Assembly: GCA_035301345.1 (NCBI GenBank) | Contig: DATGUM010000005.1 | Span: 1-64,000, forward strand | DNA from: CALAMD01 sp035301345 | GTDB taxonomy: Bacteria; Bacillota; Bacilli; Bacillales; Amphibacillaceae | DNA length: 64,000 nucleotides | Reading direction: 5' to 3' | In this document: piece by piece, positions 24,520 through 33,319 of the stretch | Position numbering within the stretch: position 1 is the first letter of the stretch | Layout of the letters: each line of letters begins with the position of its first letter | Notes under the pieces: model-generated | Database searches by the model: none | Seen by the model: only the letters and a program-made list of their open reading frames with translations | Told to the model about the DNA's origin: nothing | Program-made: the position numbers and the translations under genes

Positions 24520-24815
24520 TTGGGATCCTTGTTACGAATAGAATCTACATTTCATATCGGTTAATTAGCCTGCTAGTCTCACCGAAAAGGAATCAATCGA
24601 TATGACCTAGCTTAAAAAGACTTCTATTTGATATGTTTATTTAAATAAGCAAGTAAGTATACGCAGTGTGATGAAAAATATATCCCCATTCTTCGTGGGC
24701 ACGCGGAGTACATTTCTGAAACAATTATTACTCAATCTCCCACGACACAATAGTGGAGCATTCTTTTTCCTTATGATAAAATATAATGACTGTAAACATT
24801 TAGGGAGGATAGTCA
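24520..24815. other. Non-coding spacer with a repeat fragment
   Basis: No gene is visible in these 296 bp. CATATCG and CGATATG occur as inverted sequences around 24553-24606, and a 34-bp piece of the dispersed repeat found at 18923 and 61980 lies at 24688-24721. No terminator was recognised for thiZ. Confidence 0.6.
24688..24721 (+). repeat. Partial copy of the 54-bp dispersed repeat
   Basis: The segment beginning ATTCTTCGTGGGCA matches the 3' 34 bp of the copy at 61980 with about five mismatches. The 5' half, including the first hairpin, is missing. It is outside any coding region. Confidence 0.65.
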
Positions 24816-25226
24816 TTGAATTCGTTAAATATATTTATTTTTGTAGCAGCAGCTGTTTTTAACTCACTACCTATTCTCGTTATTTATAAAGTACACATTA
24901 ACAAAATTATGAAAGACCCGCGTTCATATAGCGCCATTCAGCGAAGCTTTTTCATCGGGGCGGCAATGAGTAAAATTATTCCGATTATTTTATTAATCTT
25001 TGGGATTATTAAAATGAGCTCTGTTGAATCAGCAAACGAAATTATCGTACCTGTCGCTGTCGTCATTGCTTTCATCATTATTCCTGTCATATACATTTTG
25101 AAGCAGAGAAGTGGCGATTATCCGGCAGACGTGAAGCAAGGTGTTCGAACGTTATCAACAATTACGTTGCCACACGTATTTTCCGTGCCGATTATGGCGC
25201 TCGTATTTATCTTTTTAATGTTATAG
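24816..25226 (+). CDS. Small integral membrane protein, 136 aa, unknown function
   Basis: A TTG start follows GGGAGG at 8 nt. The protein has four hydrophobic segments (about 5-25, 45-67, 76-96 and 115-136) separated by short loops with a basic stretch KVHINKIMKDPRSYS. The pattern FFIGAAMSKIIPIILLIFGI superficially recalls rotor subunit c, but the overall length and topology do not fit that family. I do not recognise it. It is a single gene that ends at a strong terminator and is not clearly linked in function to its neighbours. Confidence 0.75.
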   Translation: MNSLNIFIFVAAAVFNSLPILVIYKVHINKIMKDPRSYSAIQRSFFIGAAMSKIIPIILLIFGIIKMSSVESANEIIVPVAVVIAFIIIPVIYILKQRSGDYPADVKQGVRTLSTITLPHVFSVPIMALVFIFLML

Positions 25227-25234
25227 CAGATGAG

Positions 25235-25270
25235 AAAGAACGAACAACATATGATTGTCGTTCTTTTTTT
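25235..25270 (+). terminator. Terminator after the small membrane protein gene
   Basis: AAAGAACG (25235-25242) pairs with CGTTCTTT (25259-25266), extended by ACAA/TTGT across a one-base bulge, and is followed by a T run. Confidence 0.88.
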
Positions 25271-25305
25271 ATTTGTCGATACAATTGTTTGAAGGTGGTT
25301 AATCG

Positions 25306-26049
25306 ATGGAAAGTAATTTAGATATCGCAAATGTTTGTATACTTGCAGGAAAAATTATGTTAGAAAGTGGTGCAGAAACGCATCGCGTGGAAGATACGAT
25401 GAACCGAATTGCCGCTGTTTATGGTGCGGAAAATGCGCAAAGTTATGCTTCGCCGACAGCGATTCATTTTTCTGTTGATTTTGCGGATGTCACGCATTTT
25501 ATTCGGATTTCTAATCGTTCGACTGATTTACATAAAGTGGCGGAAGTGAATCATATTTCACGAAGGATTGCTTCAGAAAGTATTCCGCTTAAAGAAAGTA
25601 TGATTTTACTTGAGACGTTAGAGAAAAGACGACTCACTTTTTCCAAGTGGATTCAAGTCGTTGCAGCTACTTTATTAAGTGGTTGTTTCGCGATTATGTT
25701 CGGGGGAATGATGCCAGACTTTTTACCAGCGGCGATCGTTGGTGGTGCGGGGTTTGCCTGTATGTTAATTGTTTTCCACTTTATTCGTATTCGTTTCGTC
25801 GCCGTTTTCTTCGCTTCCGTATTAGTCGGTGCTTTAGCCGTGACGGCAATTGAAACGGGTGTCGGTTTGGAACTTGATAAAATTGTCATCGGAGCAGTCA
25901 TGCCACTCGTGCCCGGTTTACCGATTACGATTGCACTGCGGGATTTGCTCGCTGGTCATCTCGTCGCTGGTATTTCTAAAGGGATTGAGTCCGCATTAAC
26001 AGCCGTTGCAATTGGTGCAGGTGTTGCAATTATTTTAGCATTTTACTAA
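25306..26049 (+). CDS. ThrE-type threonine/serine exporter, larger subunit (YjjP/DUF1212)
   Basis: A 247-residue membrane protein. The cytoplasmic N-terminal domain (about 1-115) shows the family pattern AGKIMLESGAETHRVEDTMNR and YASPTAIHFS. It is followed by five helices (about 120-247) with VIGAVMPLVPGLPIT. This is the N-terminal half of ThrE. In Bacillales and Gammaproteobacteria the transporter is split into this protein and a small partner, which here starts 13 bp downstream. The likely role is export of threonine, serine or small organic acids; the substrate is not proven by sequence. Confidence 0.88.
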   Translation: MESNLDIANVCILAGKIMLESGAETHRVEDTMNRIAAVYGAENAQSYASPTAIHFSVDFADVTHFIRISNRSTDLHKVAEVNHISRRIASESIPLKESMILLETLEKRRLTFSKWIQVVAATLLSGCFAIMFGGMMPDFLPAAIVGGAGFACMLIVFHFIRIRFVAVFFASVLVGALAVTAIETGVGLELDKIVIGAVMPLVPGLPITIALRDLLAGHLVAGISKGIESALTAVAIGAGVAIILAFY

Positions 26050-26061
26050 AGGAGGGATTGT

Positions 26062-26511
26062 ATGGTCATAGGTATACAGCTCATGACGAGCTTTGTTGGT
26101 GCGTCAGGGTTTAGTGTTTTATTTAATGCGCCGCGGCGGATGGTTATTCCTGGTGGTCTCATCGGGATGACGAGTTGGTTTATTCATTTTTCTTTCGTGA
26201 CAAATTATGACTTCAATCCACTTCCAGCTACTGTGATTGCTTCGATTGTCGCAGGATTGTTAAGTATTATTTGTGCACAATTTTTTAAAAATCCGGTGCT
26301 TATTTTTTACGTCTCAGGCATTATTCCACTCGTGCCTGGAGGGATTGCTTATAATGCAATGCGTCACTTTATTGAGCATAATTATTATTCAGGTGTTGAG
26401 CTATCGGTTGAAGTCATGTTAATTTCTGGGGGGATTGCGCTCGGGTTAATGTTATCAGAAGTTGTTAATCAAATCTTTACGAGGGTAACGAAGACACAAC
26501 ATAAAGGGTGA
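26062..26511 (+). CDS. ThrE-type exporter, smaller subunit (YjjB/DUF3815)
   Basis: A 149-residue, four-helix membrane protein matching the C-terminal half of ThrE. Marks include VLFNAPRRMVIPGGLIGM and SGIIPLVPGGIAYNAM, the latter repeating the PLVPG motif of its partner. AGGAGGG precedes the ATG. The two genes form a short unit that ends at a bidirectional terminator shared with the convergent RND pump gene. Confidence 0.87.
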   Translation: MVIGIQLMTSFVGASGFSVLFNAPRRMVIPGGLIGMTSWFIHFSFVTNYDFNPLPATVIASIVAGLLSIICAQFFKNPVLIFYVSGIIPLVPGGIAYNAMRHFIEHNYYSGVELSVEVMLISGGIALGLMLSEVVNQIFTRVTKTQHKG

Positions 26512-26532
26512 GTGTGTTTTTTAAAAAAATAA

Positions 26533-26577
26533 AAGCTTGAGACAGTGTCAGTTAAATAAACTGCACTGCTCAAGCTT
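26533..26577. terminator. Bidirectional terminator between the ThrE pair and the RND pump
   Basis: AAGCTTGAGACAGTG (26533-26547) pairs with CACTGCTCAAGCTT (26564-26577) with one bulge. A-rich sequence on the left and T-rich sequence on the right give a U tail in both directions. Confidence 0.85.
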
Positions 26578-26581
26578 ATTT

Positions 26582-29500
26582 TTATGCTCTCTTCTTTCTA
26601 CGTGTAAACTTTTTCGTTATGTCGTCGAACATTGTGTAGACGACAGGGATGAGTATGAGTGTGAAAATACTCGATACTGTTAATCCGAAAATAATCGTTA
26701 TTGCTAATGGTTGTTGCATTTCTGCTCCTTCACCGAGCGCAAGTCCGAGTGGTACCATTCCGAGAACAGTCGTTAACGTCGTCATTAAAATCGGACGTAA
26801 ACGTGAACGGCCTGCTTCGATAATTGCGTCATATCGCTCCATGCCTCGGCGCCGCAAGATATTGATATAATCGACGAGTACGATGGAGTTATTCACGACA
26901 ATTCCGGCGAGCATGATGATCCCGATAAACGCTGGAATGCTGAACGCAATGCCTGAAATGTACAAGCCACCGATGACCCCGATAATTGTTGCCGGCATCG
27001 CAAACATAATGATGAACGGGAATAAGAAGTTCTCAAATTGTACAGCCATAACTGCGTAAACGAGGAAGATTGAGAAGACGAGTGCAAGTGCTAAGTCAGA
27101 GAATGACTTCACCATATCTTCTGCTTCTCCACCAATTGAGTAACTATATCCTTCCGGGAAGCTCATCGCATCGAGTTTTGCTTCGACGTCTTTTAACACG
27201 CCACCTAAATCACGATTCATAATTTCGCTTGAAACGTTCATTTGTGGTTGTTGATTTTGTCTCAGTAACGTAACAGGTCCTTGTTCTTCTTCAAATGTTG
27301 CGACATCTTCTAACGATATACTTGCGCCTGTTGGTGATTGAATCGGCATATTTTGTAAGTCGTTAATAGTTGATCGTTCATCTTCTGGATAATATAAATA
27401 AACGTCAAGTTCTTCGCCTTGTTCACGATATCGTGTCGCCATTTGTCCAGTGAACTGTAATTGAATTTGGCCAGTCACTTGTTCTTCCGTTAAACCGTAC
27501 ATTTTCGCTTTCGCCGCGTCAATGTGTACGGCCATTTGTGGTACCCCTTCTGAAGCACCTGATTCTGGGTTAAATACACCGTCAACAGAAGACATTTCCT
27601 CGACTACTGTTTCAGATAAATCACGTAAGACTTCGTGTTCTGGTCCGCTTAATTGGACTTGGATTGGTTCTCCCATACCCATGCCTTCTTCCATCTCACT
27701 CACTTTAATCGTTGCAGAAGGAATTTCTTGGAAGCTTTCATCCATTTCTTCAACAATTTCAGCGGTTGATTTATCGCGTTCACTTGCAGGCAGTAGTTGC
27801 ATCGTAAAGGATGCTTCACTTCCGCCAGCAGACATCCCGTCAAATCCGCCGCCTCCTGCTGAGACGAAGTTCATTTCAATATATTTTTCAAATGGTTCAA
27901 TCTTTTCACTGACACGGTCAATAATAACTTCCGTATGGTCGAGTGTACTACCTGGAGCCGTTTCAACGTCCACTTGAATTTGTCCTTGATCAGATGACGG
28001 AATAAATTCTGCGCCGATGAATGGCGTTAATGCTAAACTCGCAACAATCGCAATTCCGACGGCGATAAATGTCGTTTTACGGAATTTCAATATTTTTTCT
28101 AGTACGCTTTGGTAAAAATCAGCGACACGTTCTAATAATGTGTTGAACCAGTAACGTTTGCCTTGCTTATCCATAACACTCGAGAGCAATTTCGACGAAA
28201 GCATTGGCACGAGTGTAATTGCAACAACGAGTGATGCAATGAGTGAAAACGACACGGTTAATGCGAGCGGCGTGAATAAATCCGACGCTATACCGTCAAC
28301 GTAAACGATTGGTAAAAAGACAACTAATGTCGTCGTCGTTGAAGCGATAATAGCAGGCGTTAATTCAGATGCCCCTTTCGTCGCTGATTCATAGAGTGAA
28401 TACCCGCGCTGATGGTATGAATATATATTTTCTAAAATAACGATGGAACTGTCGACCATCATTCCGATACCGAGCGCGAGCCCTCCGAGTGTTAATATGT
28501 TTAACGTTTCCCCGGTGAAATACATGAGGGTGAACGTTGAAATAATCGCGATTGGAATTGATAGTCCAATGACAATCGTTGCGCGAATACTCTTTAAGAA
28601 TAAGAGTAAAATAAAGACTGAGATGAAACCACCGAGTAAAATGTTTTGAATCACTGAATCGATGGACATCGTAATGAATTCAGACGTATCGATAATTGTT
28701 TCAAGTTCAACACCGTCTGGTAAGTCTTTATTTAGTTCTTTCATACTTGCAAGGACGTCTTCCGCTACGTCAACGGTATTACCATCTGTCTTTTTCATCA
28801 CGGAAAGGACGAGTGACGGACTTCCGTTAACGAGTGTAATCCCGTCTTCTTTTTTAAACGTATCTTCGACAGTTGCTATGTCAGTCAGACGAATAACTGA
28901 ATCATCTTCCGTTTGCATAATCGTTTCTTCAATGTCTGACACGGATTCATATTCACCGACGACACGTAGTTGTAAATCCTTTGATCCTTTATCGACTGTT
29001 CCGACAGAAGAGGATTCGTTCGCACTGTTTAAAGATTGAATAATCGTTTCAGTCGTTATACCGTACGTGTTCATTTTACTTCGGTCTAAAATCACTTGAA
29101 TTTCGCGTTGTTTCTCCCCTTCAATCGTTACGGAGGCAACACCGTTTAACCGTTCAAAATAAGGAACAACTTCATCTTCTGCAACTTTCGTTAATGAAGC
29201 TGCATCTTTTCCTGTAAGACCGACCCAAATAACGGGTAATTGATCCGGGCTAAATCGAATGATACTCGGATCGCCCGCTTCGTCAGGTAACATCGGTGCT
29301 ACTTGGTCAACGTTCTCTCGAACATCGAGTAATGCTTGGTCTAAATCGACCCCGTTTTTAAACATCATTAAAACGAGTGAAGAGCCTGCTTGTGACTGCG
29401 ACTGGATCGTGTCAATTCCTTCAACAGAACTAATCGCAGCTTCGATCGGCTGACTAATGACATTTTCAATATCTTCTGGTGCAGCATCTTCATAATTCGT

Positions 29501-29644
29501 CGCTACAACAGCAACTGGTAAGTCAATTTTCGGAAATAAATCAATGACTAAGTTACGAGCAGAAACGACTCCTAAGGCGATAATCGCTAAGACGATGATG
29601 ATTACCCCAACTGGTCGTTTAACGGACGTTTCAACTAATCTCAA
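26582..29644 (-). CDS. RND-family efflux transporter (AcrB/SwrC-like)
   Basis: A 1020-residue inner-membrane pump with the classic RND layout: a first helix at about 12-30, a large periplasm-side loop, six helices, a second loop and six more helices. Motifs include SVKRPVGVIII, SQPIEAAISSVEGI, the helix-4 segment LALGIGMMVDSSIVILENI with its proton-relay Asp, and GIVVNNSIVLVDYIN. The TTG start overlaps the stop of the adaptor gene (TTGA). In Gram-positives, members such as SwrC export surfactants and lipids without an outer-membrane channel. The exact substrate is unknown. Confidence 0.93.
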   Translation of the reverse strand: MRLVETSVKRPVGVIIIVLAIIALGVVSARNLVIDLFPKIDLPVAVVATNYEDAAPEDIENVISQPIEAAISSVEGIDTIQSQSQAGSSLVLMMFKNGVDLDQALLDVRENVDQVAPMLPDEAGDPSIIRFSPDQLPVIWVGLTGKDAASLTKVAEDEVVPYFERLNGVASVTIEGEKQREIQVILDRSKMNTYGITTETIIQSLNSANESSSVGTVDKGSKDLQLRVVGEYESVSDIEETIMQTEDDSVIRLTDIATVEDTFKKEDGITLVNGSPSLVLSVMKKTDGNTVDVAEDVLASMKELNKDLPDGVELETIIDTSEFITMSIDSVIQNILLGGFISVFILLLFLKSIRATIVIGLSIPIAIISTFTLMYFTGETLNILTLGGLALGIGMMVDSSIVILENIYSYHQRGYSLYESATKGASELTPAIIASTTTTLVVFLPIVYVDGIASDLFTPLALTVSFSLIASLVVAITLVPMLSSKLLSSVMDKQGKRYWFNTLLERVADFYQSVLEKILKFRKTTFIAVGIAIVASLALTPFIGAEFIPSSDQGQIQVDVETAPGSTLDHTEVIIDRVSEKIEPFEKYIEMNFVSAGGGGFDGMSAGGSEASFTMQLLPASERDKSTAEIVEEMDESFQEIPSATIKVSEMEEGMGMGEPIQVQLSGPEHEVLRDLSETVVEEMSSVDGVFNPESGASEGVPQMAVHIDAAKAKMYGLTEEQVTGQIQLQFTGQMATRYREQGEELDVYLYYPEDERSTINDLQNMPIQSPTGASISLEDVATFEEEQGPVTLLRQNQQPQMNVSSEIMNRDLGGVLKDVEAKLDAMSFPEGYSYSIGGEAEDMVKSFSDLALALVFSIFLVYAVMAVQFENFLFPFIIMFAMPATIIGVIGGLYISGIAFSIPAFIGIIMLAGIVVNNSIVLVDYINILRRRGMERYDAIIEAGRSRLRPILMTTLTTVLGMVPLGLALGEGAEMQQPLAITIIFGLTVSSIFTLILIPVVYTMFDDITKKFTRRKKRA

Positions 29645-30534
29645 GATTCATTCTCCTCTTCGTCGTCCGCTTCCTCATCTTCCACAATGACAACTTTCGC
29701 TTCATCGTAGAGCGTCAGTTGTCCGTTGACGACAATTTCATCGCCCTTTTCAACGCCGCCTTCCACAGCAGTTACGTCTGTTTGTGACTCAACAATATCT
29801 ACTTCGACTTCACGCGCGACGTTATGCTTAATAATATAAACGAATGCACGGTCACTTTCTTCAACGATCGATTCTGTCGGGACGAGTAGTGCTTTTTTAA
29901 GTCGTTTTTCTTGGATACTTAATTGAGCAACCATTCCTGCGACTAAATCGTCGTCTTTGTTTTTAATTGTTGCTTTTACAGGAAAAAGGCCTGTGTCATC
30001 AGGTACGGAATCAATCGAGGTGATTTTCGCGTCATACGATTCACCTTCAATCGTTGCTTCAGCTTTATCGTCAACTTTTAATAAATCACGAACTGAATGT
30101 GTCACATTAACGTCAACAATCACGTCATCCATATCTGTAATAACGAGTAACGGATCAGATTCAGATAACATATCACCTTCGCTTGCTGATAAACTCGCGA
30201 TTGTTCCTGCTTTATTTGCGGTAATTTTTTGTTCGCCTGCCTGTGTAAGGACAGTTGCTAAATGGTCATCCTTCTTTACTTCGTCACCATTTTTCACTTT
30301 TAATTGGTCAAGTTCTCCTGGACCTTGTAACATGACAGGGGTCGTACTTTTTGGTGATAGGCGGCCATAAATGTCTTTCGTTACTTTAAGATCTTCTTTT
30401 TTTACTTCTTCTGTTTTCACATATACTTCCTGTGGTTCTTCGTTGTCAGCCGCTTCTTCATCGTCGTCACTACACGCGACGAGAAAAACAGCGAGACATG
30501 CTGATAATAATACGGTTAATACGAATTTCCTCAT
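29641..30534 (-). CDS. RND pump adaptor lipoprotein (HlyD/MFP family)
   Basis: A 297-residue membrane fusion protein. The signal peptide ends at the lipobox VFLVAC and is followed by an acidic stretch (SDDDEEAADNEEPQE). Lipoyl-like half-domains lie near 55-135 (VKNGDEVKKDDHLATV and KAGTIASLSASEGDML), then beta-barrel and membrane-proximal domains; the C-terminus is again acidic. No long alpha-hairpin is present, as expected where no outer-membrane channel exists. It overlaps the pump gene by 4 bp and probably forms a complex with it. Confidence 0.9.
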   Translation of the reverse strand: MRKFVLTVLLSACLAVFLVACSDDDEEAADNEEPQEVYVKTEEVKKEDLKVTKDIYGRLSPKSTTPVMLQGPGELDQLKVKNGDEVKKDDHLATVLTQAGEQKITANKAGTIASLSASEGDMLSESDPLLVITDMDDVIVDVNVTHSVRDLLKVDDKAEATIEGESYDAKITSIDSVPDDTGLFPVKATIKNKDDDLVAGMVAQLSIQEKRLKKALLVPTESIVEESDRAFVYIIKHNVAREVEVDIVESQTDVTAVEGGVEKGDEIVVNGQLTLYDEAKVVIVEDEEADDEEENES

Positions 30535-30768
30535 GCAAATCCTCCTGTGCGTTTACTGTTTGTTTTTAGTTTATTTTGAATTTTATATGCGTAATTTCTA
30601 GCGCTTAATGACGTTTTTTCTACTTTTACATGAATAAATTATACACGTTTTTTAGCTATGAATATATAGATGTGCATTATTTGTATCACAAAATACTGAC
30701 TTTTCTGCTTACAAAAAGAGAGTGAGCAGTTATGATTGCTTCACTCGAACATTTGAATAAAAATGTAA

Positions 30769-30799
30769 AAAAGTAGTCCCATAGTATTGGAACTACTTT
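30769..30799 (-). terminator. Terminator of the mbl-flhO-flhP-fabZ unit
   Basis: AAAGTAGT and ACTACTTT with inner CC/GG form an 11-bp imperfect stem (30769-30779 with 30788-30799), followed on the minus strand by TTTTTACATTT. It ends the transcript just after fabZ. Confidence 0.82.
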
Positions 30800-30811
30800 C
30801 ATGTGTATGAT

Positions 30812-31231
30812 TTATTTAATCGCAAATGTAATTTCTGCTTGGCAAGCGAGTTCGCCGTTTACTGTAGCAATCCCTTTTCCTTTGCCAATTGGTCCCTTCA
30901 TTCGTGTGATTTCTACTTCAAGCTCGAGCGTATCACCTGGAACGACTTGACGTTTAAAGCGACATTTATCTACACCTGCTAAAAAGCCAATTTTTCCGTG
31001 GTTATCTTCCATCCCTAATACAGCAATTGCACCAACTTGCGCGAGTGCTTCAATAATGAGCACACCAGGCATGACAGGGTAATCAGGAAAATGCCCTTGG
31101 AAAAATGGTTCGTTAATCGTTACATTTTTTATTCCGACGACGCGTTTTCCTTCTTCGATATCAGTCACTTTATCAACGAGTAAAAAAGGATAACGGTGTG
31201 GAATTGTATCTTTAATTTCTTGAATATCCAT
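30812..31231 (-). CDS. fabZ: 3-hydroxyacyl-ACP dehydratase
   Basis: A 139-residue hot-dog fold dehydratase of fatty acid synthesis (type II). HRYPFLLVDKV carries part of the substrate tunnel. GHFPDYPVMPGVLIIEALAQ contains the catalytic His and Glu. The ATG shown follows a GGATGGGAT site; a TTG one codon upstream is also possible. It converts 3-hydroxyacyl-ACP to trans-2-enoyl-ACP. Its place after flhP matches Bacillus subtilis. Confidence 0.95.
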   Translation of the reverse strand: MDIQEIKDTIPHRYPFLLVDKVTDIEEGKRVVGIKNVTINEPFFQGHFPDYPVMPGVLIIEALAQVGAIAVLGMEDNHGKIGFLAGVDKCRFKRQVVPGDTLELEVEITRMKGPIGKGKGIATVNGELACQAEITFAIK

Positions 31232-31260
31232 CAATAAATCCCATCCTATCTATGTATAAA

Positions 31261-31560
31261 TTAGACGTCACCTTTGACGATATTTATAATGTGTTTCCAC
31301 GTGTCGACTTTTAGTACATCAAGTGGGGCGCCGTCACCGAGAACACCATAGCCAATAATCATACCAACAATAATTGCGAGGAAGCATAATACGATAACGA
31401 GAACAATGCGCAACCAAATCGGAATAAGTCTTCTTCTTGGTAGCTTGTCAGTTTTTTCTTTTGAATCATGAGACGCGTTCTGTTGCTTATCTGACTGATT
31501 CATCTCTTTTGAACGCGAGTTTTTCTGCTTTGTTTCTTCTTTTACATGTTTCGTTGACAT
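31261..31560 (-). CDS. EpuA-family small membrane protein (annotated DNA-directed RNA polymerase subunit beta)
   Basis: A 99-residue protein. The ATG at MSTKHVKEE follows AAGGAGA at 8 nt and is preferred to an upstream GTG. A charged, disordered N-terminal half (about 1-45) precedes a basic RRRLIPIWLR motif, one helix (about 53-75) and GYGVLGDGAPLDVLKVDTWKHI. This C-terminal pattern defines the EpuA family, often annotated as an RNA polymerase beta-related subunit, although no link to polymerase is evident here. The gene lies between flhP and fabZ, as in many Bacillales. Function is unproven. Confidence 0.82.
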   Translation of the reverse strand: MSTKHVKEETKQKNSRSKEMNQSDKQQNASHDSKEKTDKLPRRRLIPIWLRIVLVIVLCFLAIIVGMIIGYGVLGDGAPLDVLKVDTWKHIINIVKGDV

Positions 31561-31599
31561 AAATTGTTCTCCTTCATCCACTTGCCCTCCCAGTTCACA

Positions 31600-32430
31600 T
31601 TATCTTAACTGGTTAATGAGGCCAAGCATTTGTTCACCCATCGTAATTGTTCGGGCATTGAACTGATAAGAACGTTGTGCTGTAATCATATCAGTCATTT
31701 CTTTTGATAAGTCGACGTTTGATTGTTCAAGAACGCCACTCTTTAAGATTTGTTCATCTGGATTTACTTGTTGGACAATTTCATTCAAGTTATAACCGAG
31801 TGCATCTTCATCAGAGATTCGGAAAAAATTATTCCCTTCACCCGTTAAAACGTGTGGACGAATGACTTCAACGACATTTAGTTGTCCGACCATTTCACTC
31901 GCTTCCCCACGTCTAACGTAGACAGCCCCATTATCTTGAATCGTAATATCATCTATATCACCAGTTATTGTGATTGGTCCATTTTGTCCGAGGACTGGGT
32001 GGCCATCACTCGTCGCTAAAACGAGCGTATTTTCATCTGGTGTTCGCTGGAGGTAAAACGATCCGTCACGCGTATATAATGTTTCTGCACCAGCACCACG
32101 ATCAACTTGCACTTGGAACATATGACTTTTATTCGTTAATGCAACGTCTAATGCACGGTCTGTCGTTTTCATTGCTCCAGCGCTTAAGTTATTATTCGTA
32201 GAACTAACTCGTGCACCTGCACCAACACGCAAACCGTCTGGTGTTAGTCGTCCTGTCGCATTTTCTTCGTGCGTTAAGTTGTTGATCTGTTGGAATAATA
32301 ATGACGAGAATTCTGTTTCTCGACTTTTATATCCTGCCGTATCACTGTTTGCAATATTATGGCCGACAGAATCTAATTGTTTTTGCAATTGATTCATCGT
32401 CACTGCTGCTTGAACCATCATTCGCGACAT
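31600..32430 (-). CDS. flhP: Flagellar hook-basal body protein FlhP
   Basis: A 276-residue FlgG/FlgF-type rod protein. The N-terminus has the family pattern LDSVGHNIANSDTAGYKSRE, and the C-terminus has GVLEQSNVDLSKEMTDMITAQRSYQFNAR, the two segments that pair into the axial coiled coil. TLYTRDGSFYLQ marks the central domain. In B. subtilis FlhO and FlhP are the distal rod proteins. The gene is 40 bp after flhO and is transcribed with mbl and fabZ. Confidence 0.92.
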   Translation of the reverse strand: MSRMMVQAAVTMNQLQKQLDSVGHNIANSDTAGYKSRETEFSSLLFQQINNLTHEENATGRLTPDGLRVGAGARVSSTNNNLSAGAMKTTDRALDVALTNKSHMFQVQVDRGAGAETLYTRDGSFYLQRTPDENTLVLATSDGHPVLGQNGPITITGDIDDITIQDNGAVYVRRGEASEMVGQLNVVEVIRPHVLTGEGNNFFRISDEDALGYNLNEIVQQVNPDEQILKSGVLEQSNVDLSKEMTDMITAQRSYQFNARTITMGEQMLGLINQLR

Positions 32431-32470
32431 CGTTCGTCCTCCTTGTATTTATATCATTCATTGTTTATTT

Positions 32471-33277
32471 TTAACCAATACGACCAATTTCTGTGACTGC
32501 TTTTTCCATACTTTCATCGTAAGCTCGCAAGACACGCTGATTCATTTCAAACACACGATATGCTTCCATCATTTCTGTCATCGTTCGTCCTGCGTCAACG
32601 TTTGATCGTTCAAGAAATCCTTGAGCGACTTCGAATGTTACGTCACCTGGAACGGGTACACCTTCACCCGCAAACAAGTCTGTTCCTTCTTTAACGAGCT
32701 CATCAGTGTTTTCAACGTAAGAAATACCGAGTGGAAAATCGCCTGCTACTGTTTGCACGACACCATTTTGTGTCACGTTAAATTCAACACCGTCAGTGTT
32801 TATCTGATTGCCATTGCTATCTAACACATAATACCCGTCATTCGTTACGAGAAAACCTTCTTGGTCAACTGTAAAGTTACCGTTTCGCGTATAACGGATA
32901 TCTCCTGCCCCATTTTGTACGGTAAAAAAGAGACTGCCATTTTCATCAGGCATGTTACCGTTCATAAGCGCAACGTCTGTCGGTATTTGTGTTTCACGCA
33001 TATCACCTTGCACGTGGTTTGGTACCATTTCCTGTGCGTACACACCTGTATTGAGTGGGCCGACTTCGTTCGTTTGCCTAATGTTCAGCCCGTTCTCTGT
33101 CGGTACGTGGTTAAGTGCCCCTACTTGTTGTAAAAGCATTTCTGGAAATGCCCTTAACGTCGTCTGGTCTGCTTTGTAGCCTGGTGTATTAGCATTCGCA
33201 ATATTATTGGCTAATGCTTCTTGCTGACGTTGTTGTGAGATCATTCCAGATGCAGCTGTATAAAATCCCCTTAACAT
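32471..33277 (-). CDS. flhO: Flagellar hook-basal body protein FlhO
   Basis: A 268-residue axial protein of the flagellar rod. The N-terminal ANNIANANTPGYKADQT and C-terminal LERSNVDAGRTMTEMMEAYRVFEMNQR are the conserved rod-protein ends, with a central RYTRNGNFTVDQEGFLVTNDG segment. It lacks a signal peptide, as expected for export by the flagellar type III apparatus. It sits 42 bp downstream of mbl, the B. subtilis order. Its presence implies that the organism is motile. Confidence 0.92.
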   Translation of the reverse strand: MLRGFYTAASGMISQQRQQEALANNIANANTPGYKADQTTLRAFPEMLLQQVGALNHVPTENGLNIRQTNEVGPLNTGVYAQEMVPNHVQGDMRETQIPTDVALMNGNMPDENGSLFFTVQNGAGDIRYTRNGNFTVDQEGFLVTNDGYYVLDSNGNQINTDGVEFNVTQNGVVQTVAGDFPLGISYVENTDELVKEGTDLFAGEGVPVPGDVTFEVAQGFLERSNVDAGRTMTEMMEAYRVFEMNQRVLRAYDESMEKAVTEIGRIG

Positions 33278-33319
33278 ATTTTTCCACCCCTTTATTCAAA
33301 CGCACGTTCATTCTAGTGA

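Noticed and set aside
24816..25226. Second rotor subunit c or proteolipid
   Set aside because: Four hydrophobic segments, no polar loop with RQP, and no Glu in the middle of the last helix.
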